Virus record (IMG/VR): IMGVR_UViG_3300042346_000326
Coordinates: 1-64,000 of that record
Origin: a virus
Length of the DNA stretch: 64,000 bases
Strand: one strand, 5' to 3'
The stretch's first letter is position 1, and each line of letters starts with the position of its first letter. Shown here piece by piece: positions 9,777 to 18,232 of this stretch. The notes under the pieces were generated by a model that did not search any database, was not told the origin of the DNA, and saw only the letters and a program-made list of their open reading frames with translations. The position numbers were made by a program, and so were the translations under genes.

Positions 9777-10361
9777 ATGAAGAGAATCATCGTATTACCG
9801 TTTAAAGATGCAGATGTAACTGATGGTCTAAGACGGTTGCTTCAACTAAACTCCAATGTAACGGTTGTTCTGCCTGTAGTACCTTCATTTTCTAAGTTCA
9901 CTGAAACCTCACATCAAGTATTGACAGACAGCAAAGCCAAGTATCACTTGTTCTTTACAGATGGCGATGAGGGAATCGACAACCTAATTCTCAATGCTAA
10001 CGACATAACGATGTGCAGTAATCCGACCAAAGAGATTCTTCGAGAGGTGACATCTGAGGATGTTCTTGCAATGGTTTGGGACGAGTGTATTGAGGCTCAT
10101 CTGACCCTCCATGCCGTTGAAGACCTTGCAGTTGAGACATGGAATATCGAAGATGGGTTGGACGTCATTGAAGTCGACTTCGACGACGAAGATGATACAG
10201 ATATCCTCTATGAAGAGATGCAGGAGGCTCTGAGTAACTTTATTGAGTCATTTGCCACGTACATCACTGCTGGAGTCCTGGATGTTATAACTAAGACTAT
10301 TGAGGCTAAAATAAAAGAAGACGAAGGAAAGAAAGATATAAACCCGTTCAACAAGGAGTAA
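9777..10361 (+). CDS. Hypothetical acidic protein
   Basis: 194 residues from ATG 9777, chosen because ataggagaaaa lies directly upstream; an in-frame ATG at 9744 would overlap the previous gene and lacks such a site. The protein begins KRIIVLPFKDAD and has a very acidic stretch around residues 125-145 (VIEVDFDDEDDTDILYEE). I do not recognise it. It stands first in the replication block, two bases before the initiator-like gene. Confidence 0.7.
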   Translation: MKRIIVLPFKDADVTDGLRRLLQLNSNVTVVLPVVPSFSKFTETSHQVLTDSKAKYHLFFTDGDEGIDNLILNANDITMCSNPTKEILREVTSEDVLAMVWDECIEAHLTLHAVEDLAVETWNIEDGLDVIEVDFDDEDDTDILYEEMQEALSNFIESFATYITAGVLDVITKTIEAKIKEDEGKKDINPFNKE

Positions 10362-10362
10362 C

Positions 10363-11340
10363 GTGCACATTCCAGAGGGGGCGTTTTCGGCGCCATTAAC
10401 AGATTATCAGTTCCGACTACTGGTGGTTCTATGCCATTTAGCGGGCTCTGAGGGGGTCGTGAAGGCCTCAGTAGAGCGCCTCTGTAGTGAGACGGGTAAG
10501 GTCCATAACAAGACCGTCAGAAGGGCTCTGAAGGCTTTAGAAGGTCAGGGCTTTGTTTCTAGAATTAGGACTAAGAGGGCTAATGGGTATCGTGGAGTTG
10601 ATATATACCGACTCAACTCCTATAGGACTCTAGAGTTCCCTAACCCTAAAAACTTAGGGGACTCTAATGTCCACGCCTCACATGACTATAGGTCACGTAG
10701 CCAATCTACTATTAAGCCATTAGTACCTAATAGCCAAGATAGTAATAAATTAAAAGACTTTGTGACGCATACTGCGCCACTGAAGGAGATAAAGGTGCTT
10801 ATGAAAGGATTTGATGATGGAGAGGATTTGGCAGGCTTTGGACTTATTGAGCCAAGGGATGTCCCCAAGCAAAAACTCTCAAAGCGTGACCCCAAGACTC
10901 GTGGTAAGAGGCCAGAGCATGAGTGGACCGCAATGGATGTCGCTGCAGAGTTTTCTTATCGCGTTGGGCGCAAGTACCCCCTACTCCCAGGGACCGTCAA
11001 TGTCAAAGCACTATCAGGAGCCCTTGCAAAGTTTAGAAAGCAATACGGAACAACACCACTGATTGAACTTGAACTGCTCAGATTGTTTATGGCAGATGAA
11101 AGTAATTTTAAACAGATTGGTGATGAGGCTCCGCATCTTTACAAACTTTATTTAGCATCATTTGGCAAAAAGATGAACCAAGCACGAGAGAACCTCGGAC
11201 TTGGCAAAGTTGCGCCAATAAAAGAACCTATGGTTAAGATTGGGACACTCGTTGCTAGTGATGGTAGTGAGTTTCAAAATTCATTGTCTGGAAGAGCGCA
11301 ACTAGAACGCTATGAAAAGAAATTGAGGGGAGCCCAATAG
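10363..11340 (+). CDS. Winged-helix replication initiator-like protein
   Basis: 325 residues, GTG start with acaaggag upstream. Residues 10-90 form a helix-turn-helix domain of the winged type (YQFRLLVVLCHLAG, SVERLCSETGKVHNKTVRRALKALEGQGFV), close in style to phage replisome organisers and DnaD-like initiators. The rest is Lys/Arg-rich with a helical C-terminal region. The next gene is a DnaC-like loader, overlapping by one base, which is the usual initiator-loader pair. The origin it would bind is not established. Confidence 0.65.
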   Translation: MHIPEGAFSAPLTDYQFRLLVVLCHLAGSEGVVKASVERLCSETGKVHNKTVRRALKALEGQGFVSRIRTKRANGYRGVDIYRLNSYRTLEFPNPKNLGDSNVHASHDYRSRSQSTIKPLVPNSQDSNKLKDFVTHTAPLKEIKVLMKGFDDGEDLAGFGLIEPRDVPKQKLSKRDPKTRGKRPEHEWTAMDVAAEFSYRVGRKYPLLPGTVNVKALSGALAKFRKQYGTTPLIELELLRLFMADESNFKQIGDEAPHLYKLYLASFGKKMNQARENLGLGKVAPIKEPMVKIGTLVASDGSEFQNSLSGRAQLERYEKKLRGAQ

Positions 11341-12062
11341 TGTACGACGTGAACCAATTGTCGTCATTGAAAAAGCATTGGCTTTTGCGAACTTCGAATA
11401 TTCCACGTCGCTTTCTAGGTTTAGGCATACCTGATTTAGAAGAGCGTAGTGGAACTGTTCCGCAGCAGTACCTGCAGTGGATTGATGACGTTATAAACGG
11501 CGAAGTAATCAAGCAGATTGGCAACATCGGAATCAATGGTGTAGGTATGCTCTTTGATGGAGGGCCTGGCATAGGCAAAACAACTCACGCTGTTGTTGCC
11601 GCTATGGAGGTGGTCCGACGTCTCCCAGATGACGACGAGACTGCTCGTAAGATTTTGGGTATGAATGCGAGCGACTATGGGCTCAATGCTCGCCCCATTT
11701 ATTACATGACCTATCCTGAATTTCTTTCAAAGAAAAAATCGACATTTGATGCGGACCCCGAAGACAAAAAGCAAATGGTTTATGAAATCGATGGGCTTCA
11801 TGGTCGCTCTAAGTTTGACTTTTTAAACGTTCGGATTCTTGTTATTGACGACCTAGGAAAAGAATACGGTTCAAAGTACGACGACACCTCGTTCGATGAG
11901 ATACTACGGGCACGGTATGACAAGGCGTTACCAACGATAGTAACGACCAATGTCATGCTGGAGAACTGGGAAGCGCAGTACCGAGAGGCTATGGCAAGTT
12001 TTGCTAACGAAGCCTTTGTTCGTGTTCCTATTCTTGGTTCTGACCTTAGAGGAGCGCAATGA
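11340..12062 (+). CDS. DnaC-like AAA+ helicase loader
   Basis: 240 residues, GTG start overlapping the initiator gene. Walker A is GGPGIGKTTH (about residues 76-85), Walker B is VRILVIDDLGKEY, and a sensor-like TIVTTNVMLENW follows, the layout of DnaC/IstB loaders. It would load the DnaB-like helicase encoded 0.7 kb downstream. The preceding initiator-like gene supports this. Confidence 0.85.
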   Translation: MYDVNQLSSLKKHWLLRTSNIPRRFLGLGIPDLEERSGTVPQQYLQWIDDVINGEVIKQIGNIGINGVGMLFDGGPGIGKTTHAVVAAMEVVRRLPDDDETARKILGMNASDYGLNARPIYYMTYPEFLSKKKSTFDADPEDKKQMVYEIDGLHGRSKFDFLNVRILVIDDLGKEYGSKYDDTSFDEILRARYDKALPTIVTTNVMLENWEAQYREAMASFANEAFVRVPILGSDLRGAQ

Positions 12063-12367
12063 AAGAGAGCAGCATGAGGACTTCTTGGAGAACAGTTCAA
12101 CTGTTTATCTCTGCACAGGCTGCTGGAATTTTTGAAGTAGAAGTCGATACTGAAACAAAGAAACTACGTTGTAGTTGCCCTAAATGGAAAAAACAATTTA
12201 ATTGCAAACATACAAGATTTGTAGAAGACCGTATGTACATGAATGAAGGTCACTATTCCATTCTTGTTCCAGGAGAAGTCCCTGAAGAACTTGCGTTGGA
12301 GGCTAGTGATAACGCAGAGAAGTTTAGAGAGTTTGTTGTTAAATACGCTAAGATAGAAGTCTTATGA
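12059..12367 (+). CDS. Small SWIM-type zinc finger protein
   Basis: 102 residues, ATGA overlap with the loader. It contains CSCPKWKKQFNCKH, the CxCx(n)CxH pattern of SWIM zinc fingers (residues about 37-50), preceded by a strand pair (FEVEVDTETKKLR) as in SWIM domains. SWIM domains bind DNA or proteins and occur in SNF2 and recombination factors. Here it is a stand-alone module within the replication operon; its partner is unknown. Confidence 0.65.
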   Translation: MKESSMRTSWRTVQLFISAQAAGIFEVEVDTETKKLRCSCPKWKKQFNCKHTRFVEDRMYMNEGHYSILVPGEVPEELALEASDNAEKFREFVVKYAKIEVL

Positions 12368-12780
12368 AAAACGGAGACATATCAAACGTCTCCTCTCCGC
12401 AGGTAATTGCTACAACCGATGTAGTTATTAAACTAGTTGAAGAAGAAAGTCGTAGACTTTTAGGAAAGAAGATTTCTTATAAAGTTGGAGATGTGGATTT
12501 GCTTTCAGCCAACAAATTGTGGATACTTGCCAATAACTACGGCATTTCTTTAGAACTTGCTGGTTTTGAATCAGAGGGTTGGTCAGAAGAACTTCTTGAC
12601 AAAGCCTTTGAGAAGTTGGAACGCCGTGTAGTTAATCCATTTAACTACTGGCAGTTATACGAAGACATAGAGGAGTTAGTTGCAGCGCTTCCGTATCGAC
12701 CAAACCTAAAGGGAGTCATTGACAAACCCGAACGAGTTGCACGATATGGGTCAGCAGGAGTAGAACTAGCCAATCTTTAA
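12364..12780 (+). CDS. Hypothetical replication-block protein
   Basis: 138 residues, ATGA overlap. Mostly helical by composition, with a KLWILANNYGISLELAG segment. No recognised domain. Translational coupling to the loader and SWIM gene upstream and the helicase downstream suggests a replication role, which is inference only. Confidence 0.65.
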   Translation: MKNGDISNVSSPQVIATTDVVIKLVEEESRRLLGKKISYKVGDVDLLSANKLWILANNYGISLELAGFESEGWSEELLDKAFEKLERRVVNPFNYWQLYEDIEELVAALPYRPNLKGVIDKPERVARYGSAGVELANL

Positions 12781-12798
12781 GAGCCTAGAGGGGGCGAC

Positions 12799-14046
12799 AT
12801 GGCAGCAGACAATGAACACCGTCTGGTCAGTAAAGTAATACGTGACCGTGACATTGTTCCTGCACTTTCACGTGGCGTTCAAGACGCATGGTTCTTAGAT
12901 GACGACAATCGCAAAGTCTGGTCATTTGTTCGCAAGCACTACAGTGAATACCGCGAAGTACCTACAGCAACAACTGTAAAAGACCACTATCCAAATTATA
13001 AAGTTTTAGATGTTCAAGATAGCGTTGAGTATCTGCTTGACACGATGGTCGACTTCCGTCGTCGACTTCTCACTCGTCAAGGTCTTGAAAATGCTGTTGA
13101 ACTATTGCAAGACAACAATCACAATGCCGCGTTGCTTGCTATGGAGCAGGCAATTGCAAAAGTCAATGAGCAGGGTGTTCTCGGCACTCATGAAGTTGAC
13201 CTATCTAAGAACACAGAACAGCGCTATGAAGATTACAAAGCGTTACAGAGTAAGAAGTTTTTAGGGATTCCTACTGGTTTTGAAAAGATAGATGAAGCAA
13301 CTGCAGGACTACAGGGTGGTCAGTTGATAACCATCATTGCTCCACCAAAGACTGGTAAGTCACAAATTGCTCTACAGATAGCGATAAATGTTCACAAACT
13401 TGGTTATGTTCCAATGTTCCAGTCATTTGAGATGAACAACCATGAGCAACAACAGCGTCACGATGCTATGAGAGCAAATATATCCCATGGTCGTTTACGT
13501 CGCGGAAAGTTATTGCCAGCAGAAGAAAGCCGTTACATCGACATGCTCAACAATATGGAGAAGTTGCACCCATTTCACCTTGTTGATGCTGTAAATGGAA
13601 TTACCGTATCTGCCTTGTCAGCAAAAATTGAGCAGTGTAATCCTGATATCGTATTTGTAGATGGTGTTTATCTTATGCTTGATGAGATTACTGGCGAGAT
13701 GAACACTCCGCAAGCAATAACAAATATCACCCGTGCATTAAAGCGCCTTGCTCAAAAGATAAATAAACCAATTGTTATAACTACTCAGACTCTGTTATGG
13801 AAGATGCGTGCTGGAAAAGTAACCGCAGACTCTATTGGATACTCATCATCTTTCTTCCAAGATTCAGACGTCATCCTTGGTCTTGAGCCAGTTGAAGAAG
13901 ATGAAGAGATTCGCCTCTTAAAGATTGTTCAATCACGTAACTGCCCACCAAGTGAGACTGCTATTACATGGCGTTGGGAGACTGGTTGTTTCCACGATGA
14001 AGCAGTTATGACTAAGTGTTCTTACTGTATGAATTGGTCCAAGTAA
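12799..14046 (+). CDS. dnaB: Replicative DNA helicase, DnaB-like
   Basis: 415 residues with a gagggggcgac ribosome site. The N-terminal 110 residues are helical, like a DnaB N-domain. The RecA-like core starts at IPTGFEKIDEATAGLQGG, with Walker A APPKTGKS, then FQSFEMNN, Walker B PDIVFVDGVYLM, and PIVITTQTLLWK as a motif 4-like element. This hexameric helicase would unwind the phage fork with the loader (11340) and primase (14046). Somewhat short for DnaB, which is usual for phage versions. Confidence 0.85.
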   Translation: MAADNEHRLVSKVIRDRDIVPALSRGVQDAWFLDDDNRKVWSFVRKHYSEYREVPTATTVKDHYPNYKVLDVQDSVEYLLDTMVDFRRRLLTRQGLENAVELLQDNNHNAALLAMEQAIAKVNEQGVLGTHEVDLSKNTEQRYEDYKALQSKKFLGIPTGFEKIDEATAGLQGGQLITIIAPPKTGKSQIALQIAINVHKLGYVPMFQSFEMNNHEQQQRHDAMRANISHGRLRRGKLLPAEESRYIDMLNNMEKLHPFHLVDAVNGITVSALSAKIEQCNPDIVFVDGVYLMLDEITGEMNTPQAITNITRALKRLAQKINKPIVITTQTLLWKMRAGKVTADSIGYSSSFFQDSDVILGLEPVEEDEEIRLLKIVQSRNCPPSETAITWRWETGCFHDEAVMTKCSYCMNWSK

Positions 14047-14993
14047 TGGATGTAGAAAAAGTACTTCTTGCACTTGACTTACCACTTGCTGCACAACGTG
14101 GCAGTGAAGTTAATGGGTTGTGTCCAATGCACAAGAAGAGAACTGGAAAAGAAGACCATCATCCATCGTGGTGGATAAATATTGATACAGGTGCACATAT
14201 TTGTTTCTCTTGTGGTTACAAGGGAAACCTCTACACACTTGTTCGTGATTTAAAGTCAGTTGATTATCATGAAGCAAAAGAGTTCATTGATGGTCAAGCA
14301 GAACTTCCAATCGATGCTTTACTTAGTCGAATTAAAGACCTACCACAGTACATACAGCCCGAAGAAGAGCCAATAAGTATGTCTGAGGCTCGTCTTGCTG
14401 TGTACTCTGACCCTCCAGCATTTGAATTAAAAAAGCGATTCCTAACTGCAGAAGCAGCAAAGCACCACGGCGTACTTTGGGATGTAAATAACGTTGCATG
14501 GATTCTTCCTATCCGCCATTCCGAAACTTATGAACTTATGGGATGGCAAGAAAAGGGTGCTTCGGGTCGCTTTTTTCGCAATCAACCAGTGGGCGTTAAG
14601 AAATCAAAAACTATATTTGGCGTTGAAGTGATGGCTACCGATATTTTGGTTGTTGTTGAATCTCCTTTAGATGTCGTTCGTCTTCGTTGTGCAGGTGTTG
14701 AAGGAGCAGTGTCAACTTTTGGCGCCATTGTTAGTGAAGACCAAGCAAAGATTATGCGCAGAGCAGAAAAAGTTATTGCAGCGTTTGATAAAGACGAAGC
14801 AGGTCGCAAGGCTTGCGAATCTATGCGCCCATTTGCTCGCAAGTATGGGATTAACCTTTTCTTTTTTGATTACACGGATATCGATGTCAAAGACCCAGGA
14901 GATATGACCATCGATGAAATTCACAGGGGTATAGAGAACTCCAAAACATACATTCTTGGCAAGGAGGCATACAGTGTTTACGGGAACGCTTAA
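14046..14993 (+). CDS. DNA primase, zinc-ribbon plus Toprim
   Basis: 315 residues from ATG 14046 (TAATG overlap with the helicase); an in-frame GTG at 14016 would sit inside the helicase gene. The N-terminal zinc site is CPMH ... CFSC (a CHC2-type ribbon). Toprim motifs are VVVESPLDVVRL, carrying the catalytic Glu, and IAAFDKDEAG, carrying the Asp pair. This is the DnaG-type primase partner of the helicase directly upstream. No helicase-binding C-terminal domain is obvious. Confidence 0.85.
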   Translation: MDVEKVLLALDLPLAAQRGSEVNGLCPMHKKRTGKEDHHPSWWINIDTGAHICFSCGYKGNLYTLVRDLKSVDYHEAKEFIDGQAELPIDALLSRIKDLPQYIQPEEEPISMSEARLAVYSDPPAFELKKRFLTAEAAKHHGVLWDVNNVAWILPIRHSETYELMGWQEKGASGRFFRNQPVGVKKSKTIFGVEVMATDILVVVESPLDVVRLRCAGVEGAVSTFGAIVSEDQAKIMRRAEKVIAAFDKDEAGRKACESMRPFARKYGINLFFFDYTDIDVKDPGDMTIDEIHRGIENSKTYILGKEAYSVYGNA

Positions 14994-16542
14994 GCCATAT
15001 CAAGTCGAGGCTGTTAGCCGTATGGTTGGTGAAAAGAAAATGTTGGTTGCGTATGAGATGGGTCTAGGTAAAACCTGTATGACTATTGCGGCCTTAGAAA
15101 AATTGAACGATACAGGACAGATACAGAAAGGTCCTATTCTTGTAATAGCCCTCTCTAGCCTCAAGTATCAGTGGCAGAAAGAGATAGCCAAATTTACTAA
15201 AGGTGTAGAGACCACCGTTGTGGACGGTAACAAGCAACAGCGAACACAGCAGTACGAAGACGGACAAAAGAGCGATTACGTCATAACCAACTATGAGTCA
15301 ATAGTTAACGACTGGGAGACAGTTCGTAGATACTTTTGGGGAGCCGTCGTCTGCGATGAGGCTACTGCTATCAAAGGTTTTCGTTCCAAGCGTTCCAAAA
15401 AGGTAAAAGACTTGTCTAAAAATATATCCATCAGGTTTGCTCTTACTGGAACTCCTATTGAGAACGGTAAACCAGAAGAGTTATATAGCATTATGCAGTT
15501 CGTTAATCCCAATCTTTTAGGTCGTTTTGATTTGTTTGACCAAACCTTTATTGTGCGCAATCACTTTGGAGGTGTGCAGCGATATAGGAATCTACCTATA
15601 TTTCACGAGAAGATGAAAATTTCTTCTGTAAGAAAGATACAGACAGACCCAGATGTTGCTCCGTATCTTCCAAGCGTCATTTATCGTGAGCCAATACTTG
15701 TGCGGTTTGATTCTGCTGGTCAAAAGTTATACAACTTTATAGCCGAAGAATTACACAACGAATTAGTTGAAGCACAACAACTTCTTGGAGCAGGGTTTTC
15801 GTTAGCAGCACACTATGGAGAGGGGTATAAACCAGGAAGTCCTGCAGATATGATGCGTGGTTCAATCATGTCCAAGATAACCGCACTTCGTATGGTTTGT
15901 GATGACCCAATGATTCTTGCAAGCAGTGGTTCAAATTATGATGGTAAAACTGGAAGCGCTTATGCAAACTATTTGTGGACTAACGGTCATATAAAAGTTC
16001 GTGGAATGGGCAATCCAAAACTTGACACATTAAAACAATATGTAAACGACCATTTAGAGACTGACCCCGATGCAAAGGTTGTTGTGTTTACTTCTTACCT
16101 TGGAGCAGTGGCAGCCATTCACAGTGAACTTGGTGGAACTGTGTATACAGGAGAAATGAACTCTAAAGAAAAAGAAAAAAGCAAAGAAAAGTTTTTAAAT
16201 AACCCAGATTGCAGAATCTTTATTTCGTCCGATGCTGGTGGTTACGGAGTAGATTTACCTAATGCAAACCTTTTAATTAACTATGACTTGCCATGGAACG
16301 CTGGACTTGCGGTACAAAGAAACGGCCGAATTAAAAGAGCGTCCAGCCGTTGGCCTACCATTACTATTCAAGACATCCTAATGAAGGGTTCTATAGAAGA
16401 ACGCCAGTTCGACATGCTCCAACAGAAGAACGCCGTGGCTGACGCTGTAATGGACGGTCAGGGAATCAACTCTCGTGGTGGTGTAGACTTGACAGTAGGA
16501 AGTCTTTTGAACTTCATATCTCAGACCAAAGTAGGAGGGTAA
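14974..16542 (+). CDS. SNF2/SF2-type DNA helicase
   Basis: 522 residues. The start is GTG 14974, because aaggagg lies at 14961-14967 with ideal spacing; an in-frame TTG at 14956 precedes that site. Motif I is EMGLGKT (residues 28-34), motif II is CDEAT, motif III is LTGTPIENG, motifs V and VI are SDAGGYGVDLPNANLLI and QRNGRIKR. This matches phage SNF2-like translocases of the DNA replication region. Overlaps the primase 3' end by 20 bases. Confidence 0.9.
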   Translation: MFTGTLKPYQVEAVSRMVGEKKMLVAYEMGLGKTCMTIAALEKLNDTGQIQKGPILVIALSSLKYQWQKEIAKFTKGVETTVVDGNKQQRTQQYEDGQKSDYVITNYESIVNDWETVRRYFWGAVVCDEATAIKGFRSKRSKKVKDLSKNISIRFALTGTPIENGKPEELYSIMQFVNPNLLGRFDLFDQTFIVRNHFGGVQRYRNLPIFHEKMKISSVRKIQTDPDVAPYLPSVIYREPILVRFDSAGQKLYNFIAEELHNELVEAQQLLGAGFSLAAHYGEGYKPGSPADMMRGSIMSKITALRMVCDDPMILASSGSNYDGKTGSAYANYLWTNGHIKVRGMGNPKLDTLKQYVNDHLETDPDAKVVVFTSYLGAVAAIHSELGGTVYTGEMNSKEKEKSKEKFLNNPDCRIFISSDAGGYGVDLPNANLLINYDLPWNAGLAVQRNGRIKRASSRWPTITIQDILMKGSIEERQFDMLQQKNAVADAVMDGQGINSRGGVDLTVGSLLNFISQTKVGG

Positions 16543-16544
16543 TA

Positions 16545-16985
16545 ATGGCTCGCATCACTAAGCAAGACACAAGAGTAATTGATAAGGACGATGTCCTATC
16601 TCAAGCACAGCAATATGCTTTTTTTAAAAAGCAGGTTGAATATTTTCAAGAACAGATGAAATCTATTCGTGAAGAGTTGTTCACTCACATAGAAGAAAAT
16701 GGTGAGACCGATGACAAAGGAAATATTATTTTTGAATTACCTCAAGAGATTGAGGGGTTTACTTCAATCACTAAACAACGCCGTGTTACTCGAAAGATTG
16801 ATGAAGACATCGCATTCGATATCATTGATGAAAAAGGTCTTCGTGACAAACTAATCAAGGTTGTAGAAGTTATCGACGAAGATGCTCTTATGGCTGCTCT
16901 GTATAGTGATGAACTCACTGAAGAAGAGATTGATGAAATGTATCCACAGAATGTGGTCTGGGCATTGGTTATGAACAAGAGATAA
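16545..16985 (+). CDS. Hypothetical replication-block protein
   Basis: 146 residues, beginning 2 bases after the helicase stop. The first 60 residues look helical and coiled-coil prone (YAFFKKQVEYFQEQMKSIREELF). The rest is acidic with ITKQRRVTRKIDEDIAFDII, then an acidic helical end. No family recognised. Operon position suggests DNA metabolism. Confidence 0.65.
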   Translation: MARITKQDTRVIDKDDVLSQAQQYAFFKKQVEYFQEQMKSIREELFTHIEENGETDDKGNIIFELPQEIEGFTSITKQRRVTRKIDEDIAFDIIDEKGLRDKLIKVVEVIDEDALMAALYSDELTEEEIDEMYPQNVVWALVMNKR

Positions 16986-16987
16986 CT

Positions 16988-17479
16988 ATGGCAGGATTAC
17001 GTGGAGAAGATGAAATCATTGAGGCATTTAAAGACCTCGAATACATTCCTGGTTCAAAAAAGAAAAGAAGAGAACCAGACCCAAAGGTTTCTCGCCGTAA
17101 AAGCGGTGAGACTAATGGTTGGGATGAAAACCCAATCATTAAAACATTAGGTGGAAAGGAAACTGAAGTCTTTACAATCGGTGCATTGGCACAAGCATTG
17201 GAAAAGACAATTGTCACAGTTCGTTTATGGGAACGAAAGGGATATATCCCACGTGCCCCGTATCGACTTCGGTCTAAGACTTTAAAAGGTCAGAAGACTG
17301 GAGGAAATCGGGTTTATACCCGTTCTCTCATAGAGGCTGCTGTTGACGAGTTTGCCAAACGAAACCTTCTAGGTTCTGCTCGTGTAGAGTGGAACCAATA
17401 CGAAGACCTTACAGAGGCTTTACTAAAGCGCTGGAAGGACATCACATCCGCAGAGAGCCAAAGTGACAAGAGTCTGTAA
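16988..17479 (+). CDS. MerR-like DNA-binding protein
   Basis: 163 residues. Residues about 58-95 form a MerR-type helix-turn-helix: VFTIGALAQALEKTIVTVRL, then WERKGYIPRAPYR. The N-terminus is charged and probably disordered. No effector domain is visible, so it may act as an architectural or transcriptional switch protein. It lies just before the ssDNA-binding candidate. Confidence 0.6.
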   Translation: MAGLRGEDEIIEAFKDLEYIPGSKKKRREPDPKVSRRKSGETNGWDENPIIKTLGGKETEVFTIGALAQALEKTIVTVRLWERKGYIPRAPYRLRSKTLKGQKTGGNRVYTRSLIEAAVDEFAKRNLLGSARVEWNQYEDLTEALLKRWKDITSAESQSDKSL

Positions 17480-17519
17480 TACAGACGTCGCTAGGCCTCA
17501 CTACCAAAGAAAGAAACAA

Positions 17520-18167
17520 ATGCCAATTACAAAACCAGCAGTAAATGCTGACAACTATCTTGATGAAGATAGTGAAAACACCCAACCAAAGGTTGGAACA
17601 ACTGTGCAACAGGGCTGGGATGCCGTTGATGCACTTTTAAAGTCAGACTCAACTGAGTTTCCAACTGACTTTCGTTTCTCCGAAGAACCGCAACTTGTTA
17701 AGTTCCTCGAAAATTCCCCATTTGCAACATATGAACAGCATTGGATTGAACGCCCAAAGGGTAAGAAGTCCTTTGTATGTATTGGAGAAAATTGCCCACT
17801 ATGCGAAATCCTTGGAGATAAGCCTCGTGGCAAGTTTTCATTCAACGTGTTAGTTCTCAGTGGTGAACAGCAGGGCGTGCAAATTCTTACTGCTCCACCA
17901 TCATTGGCTCGTCAAATAAAGAAAGCGCATGATGACGAGCGCAAAGGACCTCTTTCAAAAGAGTTCTGGGAGATTTCTCGACTAGGAACAGGACCAACAA
18001 CGCAGTACACCCTCAACTTCGTTCGTGGTCGTGACCTTGCCGAGGAGTGGAAACTAAACGCTGATGCGGTAAATGAACTCGTAGCAGCCGCTGAACCTTA
18101 TACAGCCGAAGTAATTCGAGAGACCCCTCGCTCTGAACTACTGGAAGTTGCTCGTTCAATCGCTTAG
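17520..18167 (+). CDS. Putative single-stranded DNA-binding protein with zinc motif
   Basis: 215 residues from ATG 17520 (the upstream in-frame TTG/ATG extension from 17463 overlaps the MerR-like gene). The middle has FVCIGENCPLCEI and RGKFSFNVLVLSG, a Cys-containing OB-like segment similar to gp32-like and actinophage ssDNA-binding proteins. The end is helical and acidic-basic mixed. Placement before the DNA polymerase and RecA supports an SSB role; the fold is not proven. Confidence 0.45.
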   Translation: MPITKPAVNADNYLDEDSENTQPKVGTTVQQGWDAVDALLKSDSTEFPTDFRFSEEPQLVKFLENSPFATYEQHWIERPKGKKSFVCIGENCPLCEILGDKPRGKFSFNVLVLSGEQQGVQILTAPPSLARQIKKAHDDERKGPLSKEFWEISRLGTGPTTQYTLNFVRGRDLAEEWKLNADAVNELVAAAEPYTAEVIRETPRSELLEVARSIA

Positions 18168-18178
18168 TTCGTTTCCAC

Positions 18179-18216
18179 GTGGGAGAGCCTGTTACCTCCA
18201 TTTCAGGCTCTCCTAC
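18179..18216 (+). promoter_or_regulatory. Stem-loop before the DNA polymerase gene
   Basis: A 13-bp stem (18179-18191 with 18204-18216, one G.U pair) encloses a 12-base loop. The arms read gtgggagagcctg and caggctctcctac. No T-run follows, so it is not a textbook terminator; it may be an mRNA processing or attenuation element between the SSB candidate and polA. Confidence 0.55.
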
Positions 18217-18232
18217 TTAAAGAGAGGGTTTT

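Noticed and set aside
18179-18216. Intrinsic terminator upstream of polA
   Set aside because: The stem is strong, but no T-run follows, and termination here would cut off the polymerase and recombination genes.
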